In this document: positions 25,346 to 34,756 of the stretch, piece after piece
Layout: each line of letters opens with the position of its first letter
Position numbering within the stretch: the stretch's first letter is position 1
Assembly: GCA_018660305.1 (NCBI GenBank)
Contig: JABJKO010000008.1
Coordinates: forward strand, 1-51,850
DNA length: 51,850 nt
Direction of reading: 5' to 3'
Source of the DNA: Rhodospirillaceae bacterium
GTDB lineage: Bacteria; Pseudomonadota; Alphaproteobacteria; MPNO01; UBA2964
Program-made: the position numbers and the translations under genes
The notes under the pieces: generated by a model
Databases searched by the model: none
What the model saw: only the letters and a program-made list of their open reading frames with translations
What the model was told of the DNA's origin: nothing

Positions 25346-26392
25346 ATGGGATCGGTTGATTCCGACGCACACGTCGTCGAATGCGAACACACCTTTGATT
25401 TTCTGGACCCAGAGTTTGAGAAATACCGGCCGCTGGTGGTCCAGTCCAAGGATTCCCGGACGGTTTCGAGCCAGGTGGGTACCCCCCAGCGGGAATTCTG
25501 GTTTCTCGACAACCGCATGCTGCCCAAGGAAGGCAATGTGGGCGCCGATACCGCCAAGGGCGCCCGCGAGATGGAAGATATCTCGGGCCGGCTCACGCAC
25601 ATGGACGAGCTTGGTATCGATGTTCAGGTGCTGTATCCCACGGTTTTCCTGCGGCCGTGGACGGCGACACCCGAAATCGAATACGCGCTGATCCGTTCCT
25701 ATAACCGCTGGCTGGTGGATATCTGGAAACAGGCGCCCGACCGGTTGCGCTGGGTGGTCATGCCGCATCTGCTGAACATGCACAAATGCCGCGAGGAGCT
25801 GGAGTTCGGCAAGGAAAACGGTGCCTGCGGCATCTATATGCACGGTATCGAGCATGACACGCCGCTCTATTCCGAAAAATTCTTTCAGCTTTATGAAATG
25901 GCCGAGGAACTGGATCTGCCCATCTGTTTCCACGCCGGCAACAACAGTTTTCTTCTGGAAGGCATGTACCGGGAAGACAGCGGCTTCGCCAAAGCCAAGC
26001 TGCCGCTGGTAGCGACGTTCCATCAGCTCCTGTTCAAGGGCATCCCGGCGAAATTTCCCAAGCTGCGTTGGTGTTTCGTCGAGGTCAGCGCGCAGTGGAT
26101 ACCCTATGCGCTCAACGACCTTTCCATCCGGTTCCGCCGCCGCGGCGAAGAAATGTCGGAATCGATCATGGCCGACAACAATATCTGGGTCGCCTGCCAG
26201 GTCACCGACGATATCGACTATGTGCTGAAATATGCCGGCGAAACCCAGCTGGTGGTGGGCACCGATTATGGCCATAACGATACGTCGACGGAGATCGAGG
26301 CTATTCGCAAGCTGAGTTCCGACGGCAAGGTCTCGCCCGAGGTGGCCGGAAAAATCCTCGACGACAACGCCCGGAAATTATACGGGCTCTGA
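25346..26392 (+). CDS. Amidohydrolase-2 family protein, tandem copy 1
   Basis: A 348-residue protein. The ATG at 25346 follows GGGAGG by seven bases, so the longer in-frame extension is not used. Metal motifs are SDAHVVE near residue 6, CFHAGNN and VVGTDYGHNDTSTE. It is co-linear with the next gene throughout (shared ADNNIWVACQVTDDIDYVLKYA / ADNNIYVACQVTDDLDYVLKYS type segments and QWIPYALNDL). This subset is related to ACMSD-like amidohydrolases of unknown substrate common in catabolic islands. It starts divergently from the LhgO-like gene, with 140 bases between. Confidence 0.87.
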   Translation: MGSVDSDAHVVECEHTFDFLDPEFEKYRPLVVQSKDSRTVSSQVGTPQREFWFLDNRMLPKEGNVGADTAKGAREMEDISGRLTHMDELGIDVQVLYPTVFLRPWTATPEIEYALIRSYNRWLVDIWKQAPDRLRWVVMPHLLNMHKCREELEFGKENGACGIYMHGIEHDTPLYSEKFFQLYEMAEELDLPICFHAGNNSFLLEGMYREDSGFAKAKLPLVATFHQLLFKGIPAKFPKLRWCFVEVSAQWIPYALNDLSIRFRRRGEEMSESIMADNNIWVACQVTDDIDYVLKYAGETQLVVGTDYGHNDTSTEIEAIRKLSSDGKVSPEVAGKILDDNARKLYGL

Positions 26393-26480
26393 TCGCCGGA
26401 AATATCGACAATTCCAGTACGTGTAGCGTAGCAGCGTGTGAGGTCGCCAACCACATAACGGACAACAGAGGAGATTCGTG

Positions 26481-27533
26481 ATGGGTTCAATAGATGCCGA
26501 TGCTCATGTCATCGAAAGCGAAGCGACGTTTGCGTATATGGACCCTGAGTACAGCCGATTAACACCCATCCCCGTTACCCGGAACGAGTCGGCCAATTCA
26601 GAGTTCGGCTTCGAGGGACAACAGCTTAACCAGTACTGGGTTGTCGATGGCAGGTTGCAGCCGCGCTCCTTCAATGTGGGAACCAACACCACCCAGAAAG
26701 AGGCCCGCGAGATGTCCGACGTGGCCATGCGGCTCGCCCATATGGACGAGCTTGAGATCGACATCCAGGTGCTTTACCCGACGCTCTTTTTGCGCCCCTT
26801 CACTGTCGATCCCACCGTCGAGTGGGCGCTTGCCAAATGCTATAACCGCTGGATCACCGATATTGCCAAGCAGGCGCCCGACCGGCTGCGCTGGGCCATG
26901 GTGGCGCCGCTGCTATCGCCGCACCGGCTGCGCGAGGAAATGGAATTCTGCAAGGAAAATGGCGCCTGTGCCGTGTTCTTGCGGGCCGTTGAATACGACA
27001 AGCGCATCGGCAGCGAATTTTTCGATCAGCTCTACAAGCTGGGTGAGGAACTGGACCTGCCCATGTGTTTTCACTCGGGCGTCAACAGCCAACAAATCCA
27101 GGATATCTACGCCAAGGAAAGCGGTTTTGTGCGCGCTAAGCTACAGTGCGTCGGCACCTTCCATAGTCTGGTCCTGGAAAAAATTGCCGAGCGCTATCCC
27201 AAACTGCGTTGGGGTTTTGTTGAGATCAGCGCACAGTGGATCCCCTATGCGCTCAACGATCTCGCCCTCCGCTTCCGCCGCCGTGGCGAGGAAATATCCC
27301 CTACGATCATGGCCGACAACAATATCTATGTGGCCTGCCAGGTGACCGACGATCTCGATTACGTGCTGAAATATTCCGGCACCGACAACATCGTCATCGG
27401 CACCGACTATGGCCATTCGGATACCTCGACGGAAATCGAGGCGCTGCGCAAGCTCAGCAATGACGGGCTGGTGGAACCGGCGGTGGCCAAGAAAATTCTG
27501 GAGGACAATGCGCGGGCGCTCTACGGGCTGTAG
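26481..27533 (+). CDS. Amidohydrolase-2 family protein, tandem copy 2
   Basis: A 350-residue paralogue of the protein at 25346. Its metal motifs are DADAHVIE, CFHSGVNS and VIGTDYGHSDTSTE. GAGGAG lies six bases before the ATG. An 88-base gap separates the copies, with no terminator seen in it, so they may be co-transcribed. The two differ in the loop before GTNTTQKEAREM, which may set substrate preference. It converges on the luciferase-like gene with a 6-base gap. Confidence 0.87.
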   Translation: MGSIDADAHVIESEATFAYMDPEYSRLTPIPVTRNESANSEFGFEGQQLNQYWVVDGRLQPRSFNVGTNTTQKEAREMSDVAMRLAHMDELEIDIQVLYPTLFLRPFTVDPTVEWALAKCYNRWITDIAKQAPDRLRWAMVAPLLSPHRLREEMEFCKENGACAVFLRAVEYDKRIGSEFFDQLYKLGEELDLPMCFHSGVNSQQIQDIYAKESGFVRAKLQCVGTFHSLVLEKIAERYPKLRWGFVEISAQWIPYALNDLALRFRRRGEEISPTIMADNNIYVACQVTDDLDYVLKYSGTDNIVIGTDYGHSDTSTEIEALRKLSNDGLVEPAVAKKILEDNARALYGL

Positions 27534-27539
27534 GGACTT

Positions 27540-28370
27540 CTAGGCGAAATTCGCGGCTTTCTCGACGATACCGCGGAACTCATCCACGGTTTCGTAGCTG
27601 ACGCCCAGCGATATCCGCGTCACGCCCACATCGGCCAGGGCCTTGATGCGATCGGCAACGTCGCCCAGACCTTTGGTATCGCCCAGTTCTGCCATCGACG
27701 TCTTGATCTGGACGAGGATTTCCGGCGCGGGTTTGCCGGCCTCCTCGAACAGCCTTCGCAGGTCGGCGATCGGTTCGCGCAGTTCATCGGGTGCGCCCGA
27801 CGGCACCGCCCAGCCATCGCCGTACTGAACGGCACGCCTGAGCGCGTGCGGCGCCTGGCCGCCCACATAGATCGGTGGTTTTTGGGGCCGTGGGCGGAAC
27901 AGGAAAGTCTGGCCGTTGGCGGTGATTTCGTCATCCTCCCCGTCGAAGCACTCATTGATAAATGCCAGTGTCTCGTCGGTGATTTTGCCGCGCCTGGACC
28001 GGTCGATTCCCAGCGCCTTGAACTCCGCCTCCATCCAGCCCACTCCGGCACCCAGCTGCAGGCGTCCGCCGGACAGTTGCTGGATGCTGGCGATCCATTT
28101 GGCGGTGGGCAGTGGCGCCCGGTAGGGCAAAATCAGTACCCGCGTGCCGATACTGATGCGTTCCGTGACGCCCGCGATGAAGGCGAGGGTCGCCAGCGGG
28201 TCGAGGTAATAGCCCTCGGACCCCTCGGATTCCTCCGGCGGGATGGCGAGGTGATCATAGACCCAGAGATCGTCTATGGCGGGGTTTGCGTCGGCGATCC
28301 GCGCGCAGTCGCGTACGGTGTCGCGTGTGGCGTGGGGCCCCGAATTGCGAATATGAAGCCCGATTTTCAT
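27540..28370 (-). CDS. LLM-class flavin-dependent oxidoreductase
   Basis: A 276-residue luciferase-like monooxygenase or F420/FMN enzyme. It opens MKIGLHIRNSG and has the motifs GTRVLILPYRAPLPTAKWIASIQQLSGGRLQLGAGVGWMEAEF and YVGG-APHALRRAVQYGDGW. The ATG at 28370 is preferred over an upstream frame extension that has low-complexity Pro/Arg composition. It would need FMNH2 from a separate reductase or F420. It lies 13 bases after the MetE-like gene. Confidence 0.85.
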   Translation of the reverse strand: MKIGLHIRNSGPHATRDTVRDCARIADANPAIDDLWVYDHLAIPPEESEGSEGYYLDPLATLAFIAGVTERISIGTRVLILPYRAPLPTAKWIASIQQLSGGRLQLGAGVGWMEAEFKALGIDRSRRGKITDETLAFINECFDGEDDEITANGQTFLFRPRPQKPPIYVGGQAPHALRRAVQYGDGWAVPSGAPDELREPIADLRRLFEEAGKPAPEILVQIKTSMAELGDTKGLGDVADRIKALADVGVTRISLGVSYETVDEFRGIVEKAANFA

Positions 28371-28383
28371 TTCCGAACGTTTT

Positions 28384-29436
28384 TTAGGAAACCTGTTCGC
28401 GCGCCAGGGCGGCGCCCTTGACCATGATGTCGAGCTTTTCGGCGGCGGTGTCGAACGACATGGGAGCAAGGCCGCAATCGGGGGCGGCGAGGATCTGTTC
28501 CGGCGGCAGGGACTCGGCGGCCTTGAGCAGGCGGCCGGCAACGTGGCGTGGCGTTTCCATCACGGAATCGCTGTTGAACACGCAGCCGAACATGACTTTC
28601 TTCGACGGGCAGGCCTTCAGCAGGGCCGGATCGAGATTGGCACCCTCGAATTCAAGGGCCAGAATATCGATCCTGGATTTGTCCAAGGCGGCGATGATGG
28701 TCGGGTAGCTGTCGACAATGGGGCGATTGGGTGAGCCGGCACGGGGATAGCCGTAGCAGACATGGACAATTGTGTCGGACTTGATCCCGTCGACGCAGCG
28801 ATTGAGCGCCTCGATTCCCCATGCCTCCACCTTGTCGGGATAGCGGCTGAAGGTGGGTTCGTCGAACTGGATCATGGCGGGGCCCAGCGCATCCAGCAGG
28901 CGGGCTTCCTGGTTTATGGCGTCGGCCCAGGCGAAGGCCATTTCCTTTTCGTCGCCGTAATGAGCGTCAAAGGTGGAATCGACCACCGTCATGGGGCCGG
29001 GCAGGGTCACCTTTACCGGCCGGTCCGCTTCCGACTGGAGGAACGCCAGATCATCCACCGTGATGGCGCCGGTATGTTTGATGTCCCCGACACATTGCCC
29101 GACCATCGCCTTCGATCGGCCGCCGCGAATGGATTTTTCGACCAACTCGCGATAATCGAACCCTTCCATATTGTGGGTGAGGTGGGTCAGATAATGTTCG
29201 CGGCGTTGCTCGCCATCGCTGACGATATCGATGCCGGCGCGTTCCTGGACACGGATCGCCACCCGGGCCGCATCGTCCTTGGCGCGGGCCAGCGCTTCGC
29301 CATCCAGGGTCCAGGCGCCTTCCTTGCCGTACCGGTATTCCGAGCCGTTTTTGGCGCCGGTGAGCTTATAGAGCCATTGGCGTTTCGGCATGCTGCCGAC
29401 CACTGTCGTCATGAAGGGGGTGTTGTTGTTCGGCAC
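28384..29436 (-). CDS. MetE-like (cobalamin-independent methionine synthase C-terminal type) protein
   Basis: A 350-residue TIM-barrel methyltransferase-like protein. The zinc ligands expected for MetE are all present: His225 and Cys227 (IVHVCYGYP), Glu262 (ALEFEGAN) and Cys321 (APDCGL). It has no N-terminal MetE half, so it is half the usual 750 residues. Stand-alone versions can use other methyl donors, for example methoxy aromatics through a corrinoid or folate relay. GTG start with a distant GGAG. In an operon with the luciferase-like gene it could accept methyl groups from aromatic O-demethylation, which is inference. Confidence 0.85.
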   Translation of the reverse strand: MPNNNTPFMTTVVGSMPKRQWLYKLTGAKNGSEYRYGKEGAWTLDGEALARAKDDAARVAIRVQERAGIDIVSDGEQRREHYLTHLTHNMEGFDYRELVEKSIRGGRSKAMVGQCVGDIKHTGAITVDDLAFLQSEADRPVKVTLPGPMTVVDSTFDAHYGDEKEMAFAWADAINQEARLLDALGPAMIQFDEPTFSRYPDKVEAWGIEALNRCVDGIKSDTIVHVCYGYPRAGSPNRPIVDSYPTIIAALDKSRIDILALEFEGANLDPALLKACPSKKVMFGCVFNSDSVMETPRHVAGRLLKAAESLPPEQILAAPDCGLAPMSFDTAAEKLDIMVKGAALAREQVS

Positions 29437-29715
29437 GGGAATATCAACGTCTCCAGGAATAGGCGGGGGGAATTGAGGTAAATGACGGTCGCGATTTTAT
29501 AAAATTATTTCGACCTTGCCCATACTGCTCTGCGCTTTCGCCCTACCCGGTGTGAAAATATTGTCCCGGGATCCGCGCATTCCAAGCCTGTTCATCTTTT
29601 GTACAAATTAGCCCTTAAGGGATTCATAAGGCCGGAGCGGGCATACTCCAAGCTAATCTATCATCCATTTTAGGCCAGGCGATGGCCTGCAAGATGCGTC
29701 AAAGGAGTATGAGCC
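29437..29715. other. Intergenic region before the globin gene
   Basis: The 279 bases between the divergent MetE-like and globin genes contain no gene. TTTGTACAAA (29608-29617) and CCCTTAAGGG (29622-29631) are palindromes about 100 bases before the globin ATG. The globin start is preceded by AAAGGAGT. I see no FNR or NnrR box with confidence. Confidence 0.35.
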
Positions 29716-30135
29716 ATGACCCCCGAACAAATTACCCTGGTACAAGACAGCTTCGCGAAAGTCGTCCCCATAAAGGAAGCCGCGGGCGAGATGTTCTATG
29801 GACGTTTGTTCGAGCTGGATCCGTCTTTACGCAAACTCTTTCCCGAAGATTTGACCGCGCAGATCGACAGTCTGATGACCATGATCGCGACCGCGGTCAA
29901 CGGTCTTCGCCGTCTCGAGGATATCGTCCCCGCGGTCGAGGATATGGGCCGTCGTCATGTGGGCTATGGTGTTTCCGATGCGCATTACGCGACAGTCGGC
30001 GAAGCCTTGCTGTGGACCCTGGAAAAGGGACTGGGCGACGACTTTACACCCGAGGTGTCCGAAGCCTGGGCGACCTGCTACGGGATTCTGGCGGGTACCA
30101 TGATGGCCGCGTCAAAAGCAGCCGCGGCGGAATAA
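29716..30135 (+). CDS. Single-domain bacterial haemoglobin
   Basis: A 139-residue globin. The proximal haem ligand is His81 (MGRRHVGYG). Helices before it run FAKVVPIKEAAGEMFYGRLFELDPSLRKLFP, the usual opening of Vitreoscilla-type and flavohaemoglobin globin domains. No reductase domain is attached. Such proteins detoxify NO or buffer oxygen. The gene is monocistronic, flanked by the divergent MetE-like gene and the convergent thiol-dioxygenase-like gene. Confidence 0.93.
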   Translation: MTPEQITLVQDSFAKVVPIKEAAGEMFYGRLFELDPSLRKLFPEDLTAQIDSLMTMIATAVNGLRRLEDIVPAVEDMGRRHVGYGVSDAHYATVGEALLWTLEKGLGDDFTPEVSEAWATCYGILAGTMMAASKAAAAE

Positions 30136-30172
30136 GCTGGCGGGCGGTTTCAGTGACGAAGCCGTGATTTTC

Positions 30173-30766
30173 TCACGCGGATAGTTCGTAAGGAATCTGT
30201 TCGGGGCCGGAACCGGTAAAATATTTGTTGGTTTCGCGGTCATACCGGCCCTGCAACACGCGGCCGACAAGCACGTTGCTGCGCAGGATCACGGCCACCG
30301 AGCGAATATCGCTACCCTGTTCCGCATGAATGTCGTAAGGCGCGACAAGATCGGCCTTGCCGGCCTGACCCTGATCGGCGCTGGTCAGACGGACTTCGGC
30401 ATAATCTTCCTTGCTGCGATCGTCGATGCGTTCGAAACGTTCCAGCGTCTCATGTCCATCCAGCAACCCATAGAGAACCCACGCGTCGGCATGATCGTGG
30501 ACGCTGCCGGTGCGGCCCGGGACCCTGACCACGCCATTGATGACAAAGCCGTAATCCGGGTCGGTATAGAACAGTAAATTCTTGCGTCCCTCGGTGGAGG
30601 GCCAGTTCTTGCAATGCTCTTGCAGCGCCGGGTCGGGCAAAAGATCGGCTTCCATAAGCGCGTGTGCCTTCTTCATCCGGGTTTCGTCATCCGGATGTTC
30701 CGCCCAGATCGCGCGCAATTCTTGAATGAATTTTTCGAAAGCGGGGAGAAGGGGTGTGTCACTCAT
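30173..30766 (-). CDS. Cysteine dioxygenase-type cupin
   Basis: A 197-residue cupin of the thiol dioxygenase fold. The first two iron ligands are His90 and His92 (TGSVHDHADAWVLYG), and a third is His148 (YDIHAEQ). Cysteine dioxygenase and 3-mercaptopropionate dioxygenase use this three-His set. The Cys-Tyr cross-link residue of mammalian enzymes is not obvious. It oxidises a thiol or a related small molecule; the substrate is open. It lies downstream of the dienelactone hydrolase 2 gene with a 95-base gap. Confidence 0.75.
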   Translation of the reverse strand: MSDTPLLPAFEKFIQELRAIWAEHPDDETRMKKAHALMEADLLPDPALQEHCKNWPSTEGRKNLLFYTDPDYGFVINGVVRVPGRTGSVHDHADAWVLYGLLDGHETLERFERIDDRSKEDYAEVRLTSADQGQAGKADLVAPYDIHAEQGSDIRSVAVILRSNVLVGRVLQGRYDRETNKYFTGSGPEQIPYELSA

Positions 30767-30861
30767 GAAATCAGGCTCCGTCGGTTCGTTATTCAGTGTG
30801 AAACTAGCAGAAATCCTAATTGCCTGTGGGAATTCCTGTCAATGACCGCCGGTCGCCGAGC

Positions 30862-31539
30862 CTATGTGCCGGCCCTGGAAAAACAGTCTTCCAGAAAGGC
30901 CACAGAGCGGCTGAGCAGCAGCGCCGCGGCATCCGGGTCATGATAATCCTGCTCCGGATTGAAGAACGCATGGTTGGCCCCGGGGTAAATATGGATGGTC
31001 ACGCCGGGATTGGCGGCCTGAATGGCCTTGACCCCGTCGAGCGGCACGATCCTGTCTGTATCCCCATAATGCATGATGGTTGGGCATTTCGGAGAATACT
31101 CGGTCCATTGATGCACGTGGCTGCCGTAGAAATTGACCTGGGCATCGAAATCGAGCTCCTGCCCGGCGACCCAGGCCCAGCTTCCACCGGTACAAAAACC
31201 CGAAATGGCCACCGGACCCGGGCGCAGCGCCGCCGCGCAGCCGGCCACGTCGGCCAGGATCTGCTCCTTGGTGAGCGACGCGTAGGAATCCCGTCCCGCC
31301 GCGCCACCAACCTCGCCATAGGGATGGACCGTGTCCTTTCCGATCCGGTCATAGAGCGCCGGTCCGATGGCTGTAAAACCGTGTTCCGCGAACATGTCGC
31401 AGACGTCGCCCAGATGGCTGGTCAGACCGTAGATGGCATGGAGGACGATGATGCCGCCTTTGGATTTGCCGGACGGGTCCGACTGCCAGGCATCGAGCTT
31501 GTGTCCGTCAGGAGCCGTGACTGAAATTTTTGTGCTCAT
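30862..31539 (-). CDS. Dienelactone hydrolase family protein 2
   Basis: A 225-residue alpha/beta hydrolase. Triad residues are Cys116 (GFCTGG), Asp162 (GDTD) and His190 (GANHAF). The start MSTKISVT at 31539 is 5 bases after the sulfatase stop. In dienelactone hydrolase Glu36 is important for positioning; the equivalent stretch here is HAIYG with Ala, so the catalytic tuning may differ. It is not a close paralogue of the protein at 7292. Sulfatase and UbiD neighbours suggest hydrolysis of an aromatic lactone or ester. Confidence 0.87.
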   Translation of the reverse strand: MSTKISVTAPDGHKLDAWQSDPSGKSKGGIIVLHAIYGLTSHLGDVCDMFAEHGFTAIGPALYDRIGKDTVHPYGEVGGAAGRDSYASLTKEQILADVAGCAAALRPGPVAISGFCTGGSWAWVAGQELDFDAQVNFYGSHVHQWTEYSPKCPTIMHYGDTDRIVPLDGVKAIQAANPGVTIHIYPGANHAFFNPEQDYHDPDAAALLLSRSVAFLEDCFSRAGT

Positions 31540-31543
31540 AATT

Positions 31544-33145
31544 TTAAGGTCCGTGTCCTGTGGCAAGAGGGCTTGAATCCGACATATCCATCATGCGCCG
31601 CGCCAGCTGCTCAACCAACTCCGCGCGCTTGGCGGCGTGGGCGGGATCATGCCAGAGATTGTCGAATTCCAGCGGATCATTCTCGAGATCATAGAGTTCA
31701 CCCCAGTCGGTATCCGAATAGAAGGTCAGTCGCCACTTGCCGGCAATCATGGTTCTGGCCCGGAAGTTGGGCTCAAACCCCATATAACCGCGCCGCTGGC
31801 TTTCCTCGATGACTACCGAGTCATGGGTCTCTTCGCCGGCGGCAATGGCGGGCAAATTCTTGCCCTGCATGCCGTTGAAGCGGGCGACACCGGCGCGGTC
31901 GAGGATAGAAGTCGGTAGATCGATGGTGCCCGCGAGATTGTCGGTGGCGGCGGGCTGGTCTGCGTCGGCGGGGTCCGACCAGATGCAGGGCACCCGAATG
32001 ACGCCTTGGTAATGGACGGCCGCCTTCAGGAGAAGTTGATGATCGCCCATGAAATCGCCGTGATCGGTGGTGAAGATCACCACCGTGTTATCCGCCAGCC
32101 CGGTCGCTTCCAGTGTCGCGAGCACACGCCCGATGACGTCGTCAATCATGGTGATGGAGCCATAATTGAGCGCGATGGCCTCGCGCACTTCGTCTTCGGA
32201 ACACCCAAAGGCGCGTTGACCATCCGTATTTGCACGGCCTTCGTCCCGTTCGGCCAGAAGGGCTGCGACCTGTGGCGGCAGTTTTTCCTTCGGATGATTG
32301 AAGGCGGCCGGCAAGGGAATATCGGCCGGGTCATACATATCGAAATACTTGCCCGGTGGGGTGAAAGGATGGTGCGGGTCCGGGAAGGAGCATTGAATAA
32401 AGAATGGGTTGTCGCTCTTTCCCCTTCCTTCGAGGAAGGAAATGGTTTCTTCGGCGACATATGTCGTCGGATACAACTCTTCCGGAATGGCTGTGCGCCA
32501 CGCTTGCGGGGCATTAATGACCCGGTTCGACGGCAGGGCGTTGTCGGGGCCTCTTAAAGAATCCGGATCGGGATGGCGCTCGCCGATCCAGCGGGAATAG
32601 TGCCCCCGCACGCGATCGCTGTGACCGATGGCCAGCGCGAGATGTTCGAAGCCATAGAACGGTGTCGCGGGCTCGAAACCGGGTTCGCCACGCCAGGTCG
32701 GCGGCAGTTCCTGATCGTACCGCCCATCACCCCACTGGTTCCGTCTCGCCTCGGCATGTTCTTCGGTGGGTTGGGTTTTGGCAGGGTCCGGGACCGGTAG
32801 CCCGACCTCTATCCTGTTGGGTGAAATGCTTTGCAGATGGCTCTTGCCGACCAGTGCCGTGTCATATCCCGCATCGCTCAGCAATTGCGTGAAGGTTGTC
32901 GCCCGAAGCGAAAGGGGGATGCCATTCTGGCGGACACCGTGCAGCGACGGCATGCGGCCGGTCATCAGGGTGGCGCGGTTGGGCATGCAGATTGGGCAGG
33001 ACACATAGAAGCGGTTGAACCGCGTACCGCGTTTTGCGATGGAATCGATGTTGGGAGTCTGGACGATGTCGTTGCCATAGCAGCCGAGATGATCTGCACG
33101 GTGCTGATCGGTGATGAACAGCAGAAAATTAGGTTGGTCGGCCAT
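31544..33145 (-). CDS. Sulfatase (alkaline-phosphatase superfamily) or phosphonate monoester hydrolase
   Basis: A 533-residue hydrolase. The formylglycine consensus C-x-P-x-R is Cys53-MPN-Arg57 (CPICMPNRATLMTGR). Asp13 and Gln14 (ITDQHRAD) and the later TTDHGDFMGDH supply metal ligands. There is no signal peptide, which points to the cytoplasm. Such enzymes cleave aryl sulfates or phosphonate monoesters; a sulfatase-maturing enzyme is not in the window. It is coupled to the dienelactone hydrolase downstream and lies 52 bases after UbiD 3. Confidence 0.9.
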   Translation of the reverse strand: MADQPNFLLFITDQHRADHLGCYGNDIVQTPNIDSIAKRGTRFNRFYVSCPICMPNRATLMTGRMPSLHGVRQNGIPLSLRATTFTQLLSDAGYDTALVGKSHLQSISPNRIEVGLPVPDPAKTQPTEEHAEARRNQWGDGRYDQELPPTWRGEPGFEPATPFYGFEHLALAIGHSDRVRGHYSRWIGERHPDPDSLRGPDNALPSNRVINAPQAWRTAIPEELYPTTYVAEETISFLEGRGKSDNPFFIQCSFPDPHHPFTPPGKYFDMYDPADIPLPAAFNHPKEKLPPQVAALLAERDEGRANTDGQRAFGCSEDEVREAIALNYGSITMIDDVIGRVLATLEATGLADNTVVIFTTDHGDFMGDHQLLLKAAVHYQGVIRVPCIWSDPADADQPAATDNLAGTIDLPTSILDRAGVARFNGMQGKNLPAIAAGEETHDSVVIEESQRRGYMGFEPNFRARTMIAGKWRLTFYSDTDWGELYDLENDPLEFDNLWHDPAHAAKRAELVEQLARRMMDMSDSSPLATGHGP

Positions 33146-33197
33146 GTCTCCCTCGGAACTCTTTTTGCTTTTGTGAACCGGCGCCCGGTTCGCGTGA

Positions 33198-34751
33198 TCA
33201 GTCTTTTAGCGCGTACTCACCCTCTTTTAAACGGGTCAGACCTTCCTCCTCACGCAGCGCCTCCAGCTCGATAACCACTTCGCGGCCATCCCGGGTTCCC
33301 AGCGCCGCCATCAGTGCACTGTAGGATTTCGGGCCGTCTTCGAGGGCCGCGCGCACGGAATCAAACCGCGCGCCTTCGAGCAGGGGTGGCGTGGGGACGG
33401 TAAATTCTATGGAGCTGCGTTTATCGGCGGCGACGGTCAGATCGAATCCAGCCTTTGACCCGACGCGCTCGCCATAGAGTGACGGATCCAGCGGGAGGGT
33501 GCGCATGCCTTCCTGCACCACCAGGTCGCGGGCCGGCTGAAAGCGGGTGGCCAGGGCCCAGTCCATCTGCTGGTCGTCGAAGATGTCGATATCGTCATCC
33601 ACCACAAACACGTTTTTCACATTGGCGAGACAGCCGAAGGCGGCGGCGATGGCATTGCGCGCCTCTCCGGGCACTCGCGGCCGCATGCAGATACGCAGAT
33701 TGAACATACCGGCGCCGGCTGATGTGGCATTGACCGCCAGCGGTTCCCGGATCGCCGTCTGCAGCGCCCGCCAGACTACAACCTCGCTTTTTACCGTATT
33801 GAGCACTGCCGTATCGGTCTGGCCAATATAAGGACCGGAGATGGTCGATGTCTGGAACAGCGCGTCCTCGCGCATTGTAATGGCGGTGAGGTGAAACACC
33901 GGGTTTTGTTTCATGATGCCGTAATAGCCGGCGAATTCGCCGAACGGGCCTTCGTCTTCCACGTGACCGCGTTCGTCGAGATAGCCTTCGACCACCATCT
34001 CGGCATCTGCCGGGACTAAAATGTCGTTGGTGACGCTTTTGACCAGCGGCAGCGTTTCGCCGCGCAAACTGGCCAGCAGAATTGTTTCATCCACCGGTAT
34101 TCGCATGGTGGCGGCCACATGATCGATGGGATGCGCGCCCAGGACAAAGCTGACCGGCAGCGTCTCGCCACGCCGTGCCGCCGCTTCATAGATGGCGCGC
34201 AGATCGCTGGGCGCGTTGAGATCGACGCCGGCTTCGCGGCGGCCGCGCAGCATCATGCGCCGGCAGCCCAGATTGGTCAGGCCGGTCTCCGGGTTGATGG
34301 TGAAATCCAATGTGGAAGACAAATACGGGCCACCGTCCCGATCATGCTGAAAGGGGACCGGCAGGCGTGTGAAATCCGCATCATCGTCGGTCCAGACGAT
34401 TTGCTGCACAGGCGCGTCGGTGCCGTCAATGACGGTGGTTTCCTGCCGCACCGCGAGGCGTTTCAGCACCTCCTGAAGCAGGTCGGCTTCGTCCACATCA
34501 AACGCCGCGGCAATCCGTTTTCGGCTCGCCGACATATTGCCGATGATCTCGGCCTGTTCCTTCCCCGCCTTGCTGAACAATACGGCCCTGGAATTGCCGT
34601 CCATATGGCCGGTGAGATCGGCAAGCTCGACGGGTTGATCGATGACCTCAATGTCGCCGGTCGCAATCAATTTTTCGACAAAATGACGGAGGCGGAACTT
34701 GTCCGCCTCCGTGTTCGGCAGAGATGCCGGGCTCGTCGTGCCTTCAGGCAT
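33198..34751 (-). CDS. UbiD-family decarboxylase with C-terminal winged-helix-like tail
   Basis: A 517-residue UbiD protein. Catalytic residues are Arg165 or Arg164 (LGCRRMML), Glu267 and Glu272 (DEGPFGEFAGYYG). After the catalytic body ends, about residue 450, comes FDSVRAALEDGPKSYSALM, IELEALREEEGLTRL and KEGEYALKD, again in the order of a winged helix. It is five bases after the stop of the TctC-like gene and is followed by the sulfatase and dienelactone hydrolase. The N-terminal 20 residues are Pro/Ser/Thr-rich and probably disordered. Transporter, decarboxylase, sulfatase and hydrolase make a plausible set for taking up and trimming a sulfated or carboxylated aromatic acid. Confidence 0.9.
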   Translation of the reverse strand: MPEGTTSPASLPNTEADKFRLRHFVEKLIATGDIEVIDQPVELADLTGHMDGNSRAVLFSKAGKEQAEIIGNMSASRKRIAAAFDVDEADLLQEVLKRLAVRQETTVIDGTDAPVQQIVWTDDDADFTRLPVPFQHDRDGGPYLSSTLDFTINPETGLTNLGCRRMMLRGRREAGVDLNAPSDLRAIYEAAARRGETLPVSFVLGAHPIDHVAATMRIPVDETILLASLRGETLPLVKSVTNDILVPADAEMVVEGYLDERGHVEDEGPFGEFAGYYGIMKQNPVFHLTAITMREDALFQTSTISGPYIGQTDTAVLNTVKSEVVVWRALQTAIREPLAVNATSAGAGMFNLRICMRPRVPGEARNAIAAAFGCLANVKNVFVVDDDIDIFDDQQMDWALATRFQPARDLVVQEGMRTLPLDPSLYGERVGSKAGFDLTVAADKRSSIEFTVPTPPLLEGARFDSVRAALEDGPKSYSALMAALGTRDGREVVIELEALREEEGLTRLKEGEYALKD

Positions 34752-34756
34752 TGGTG

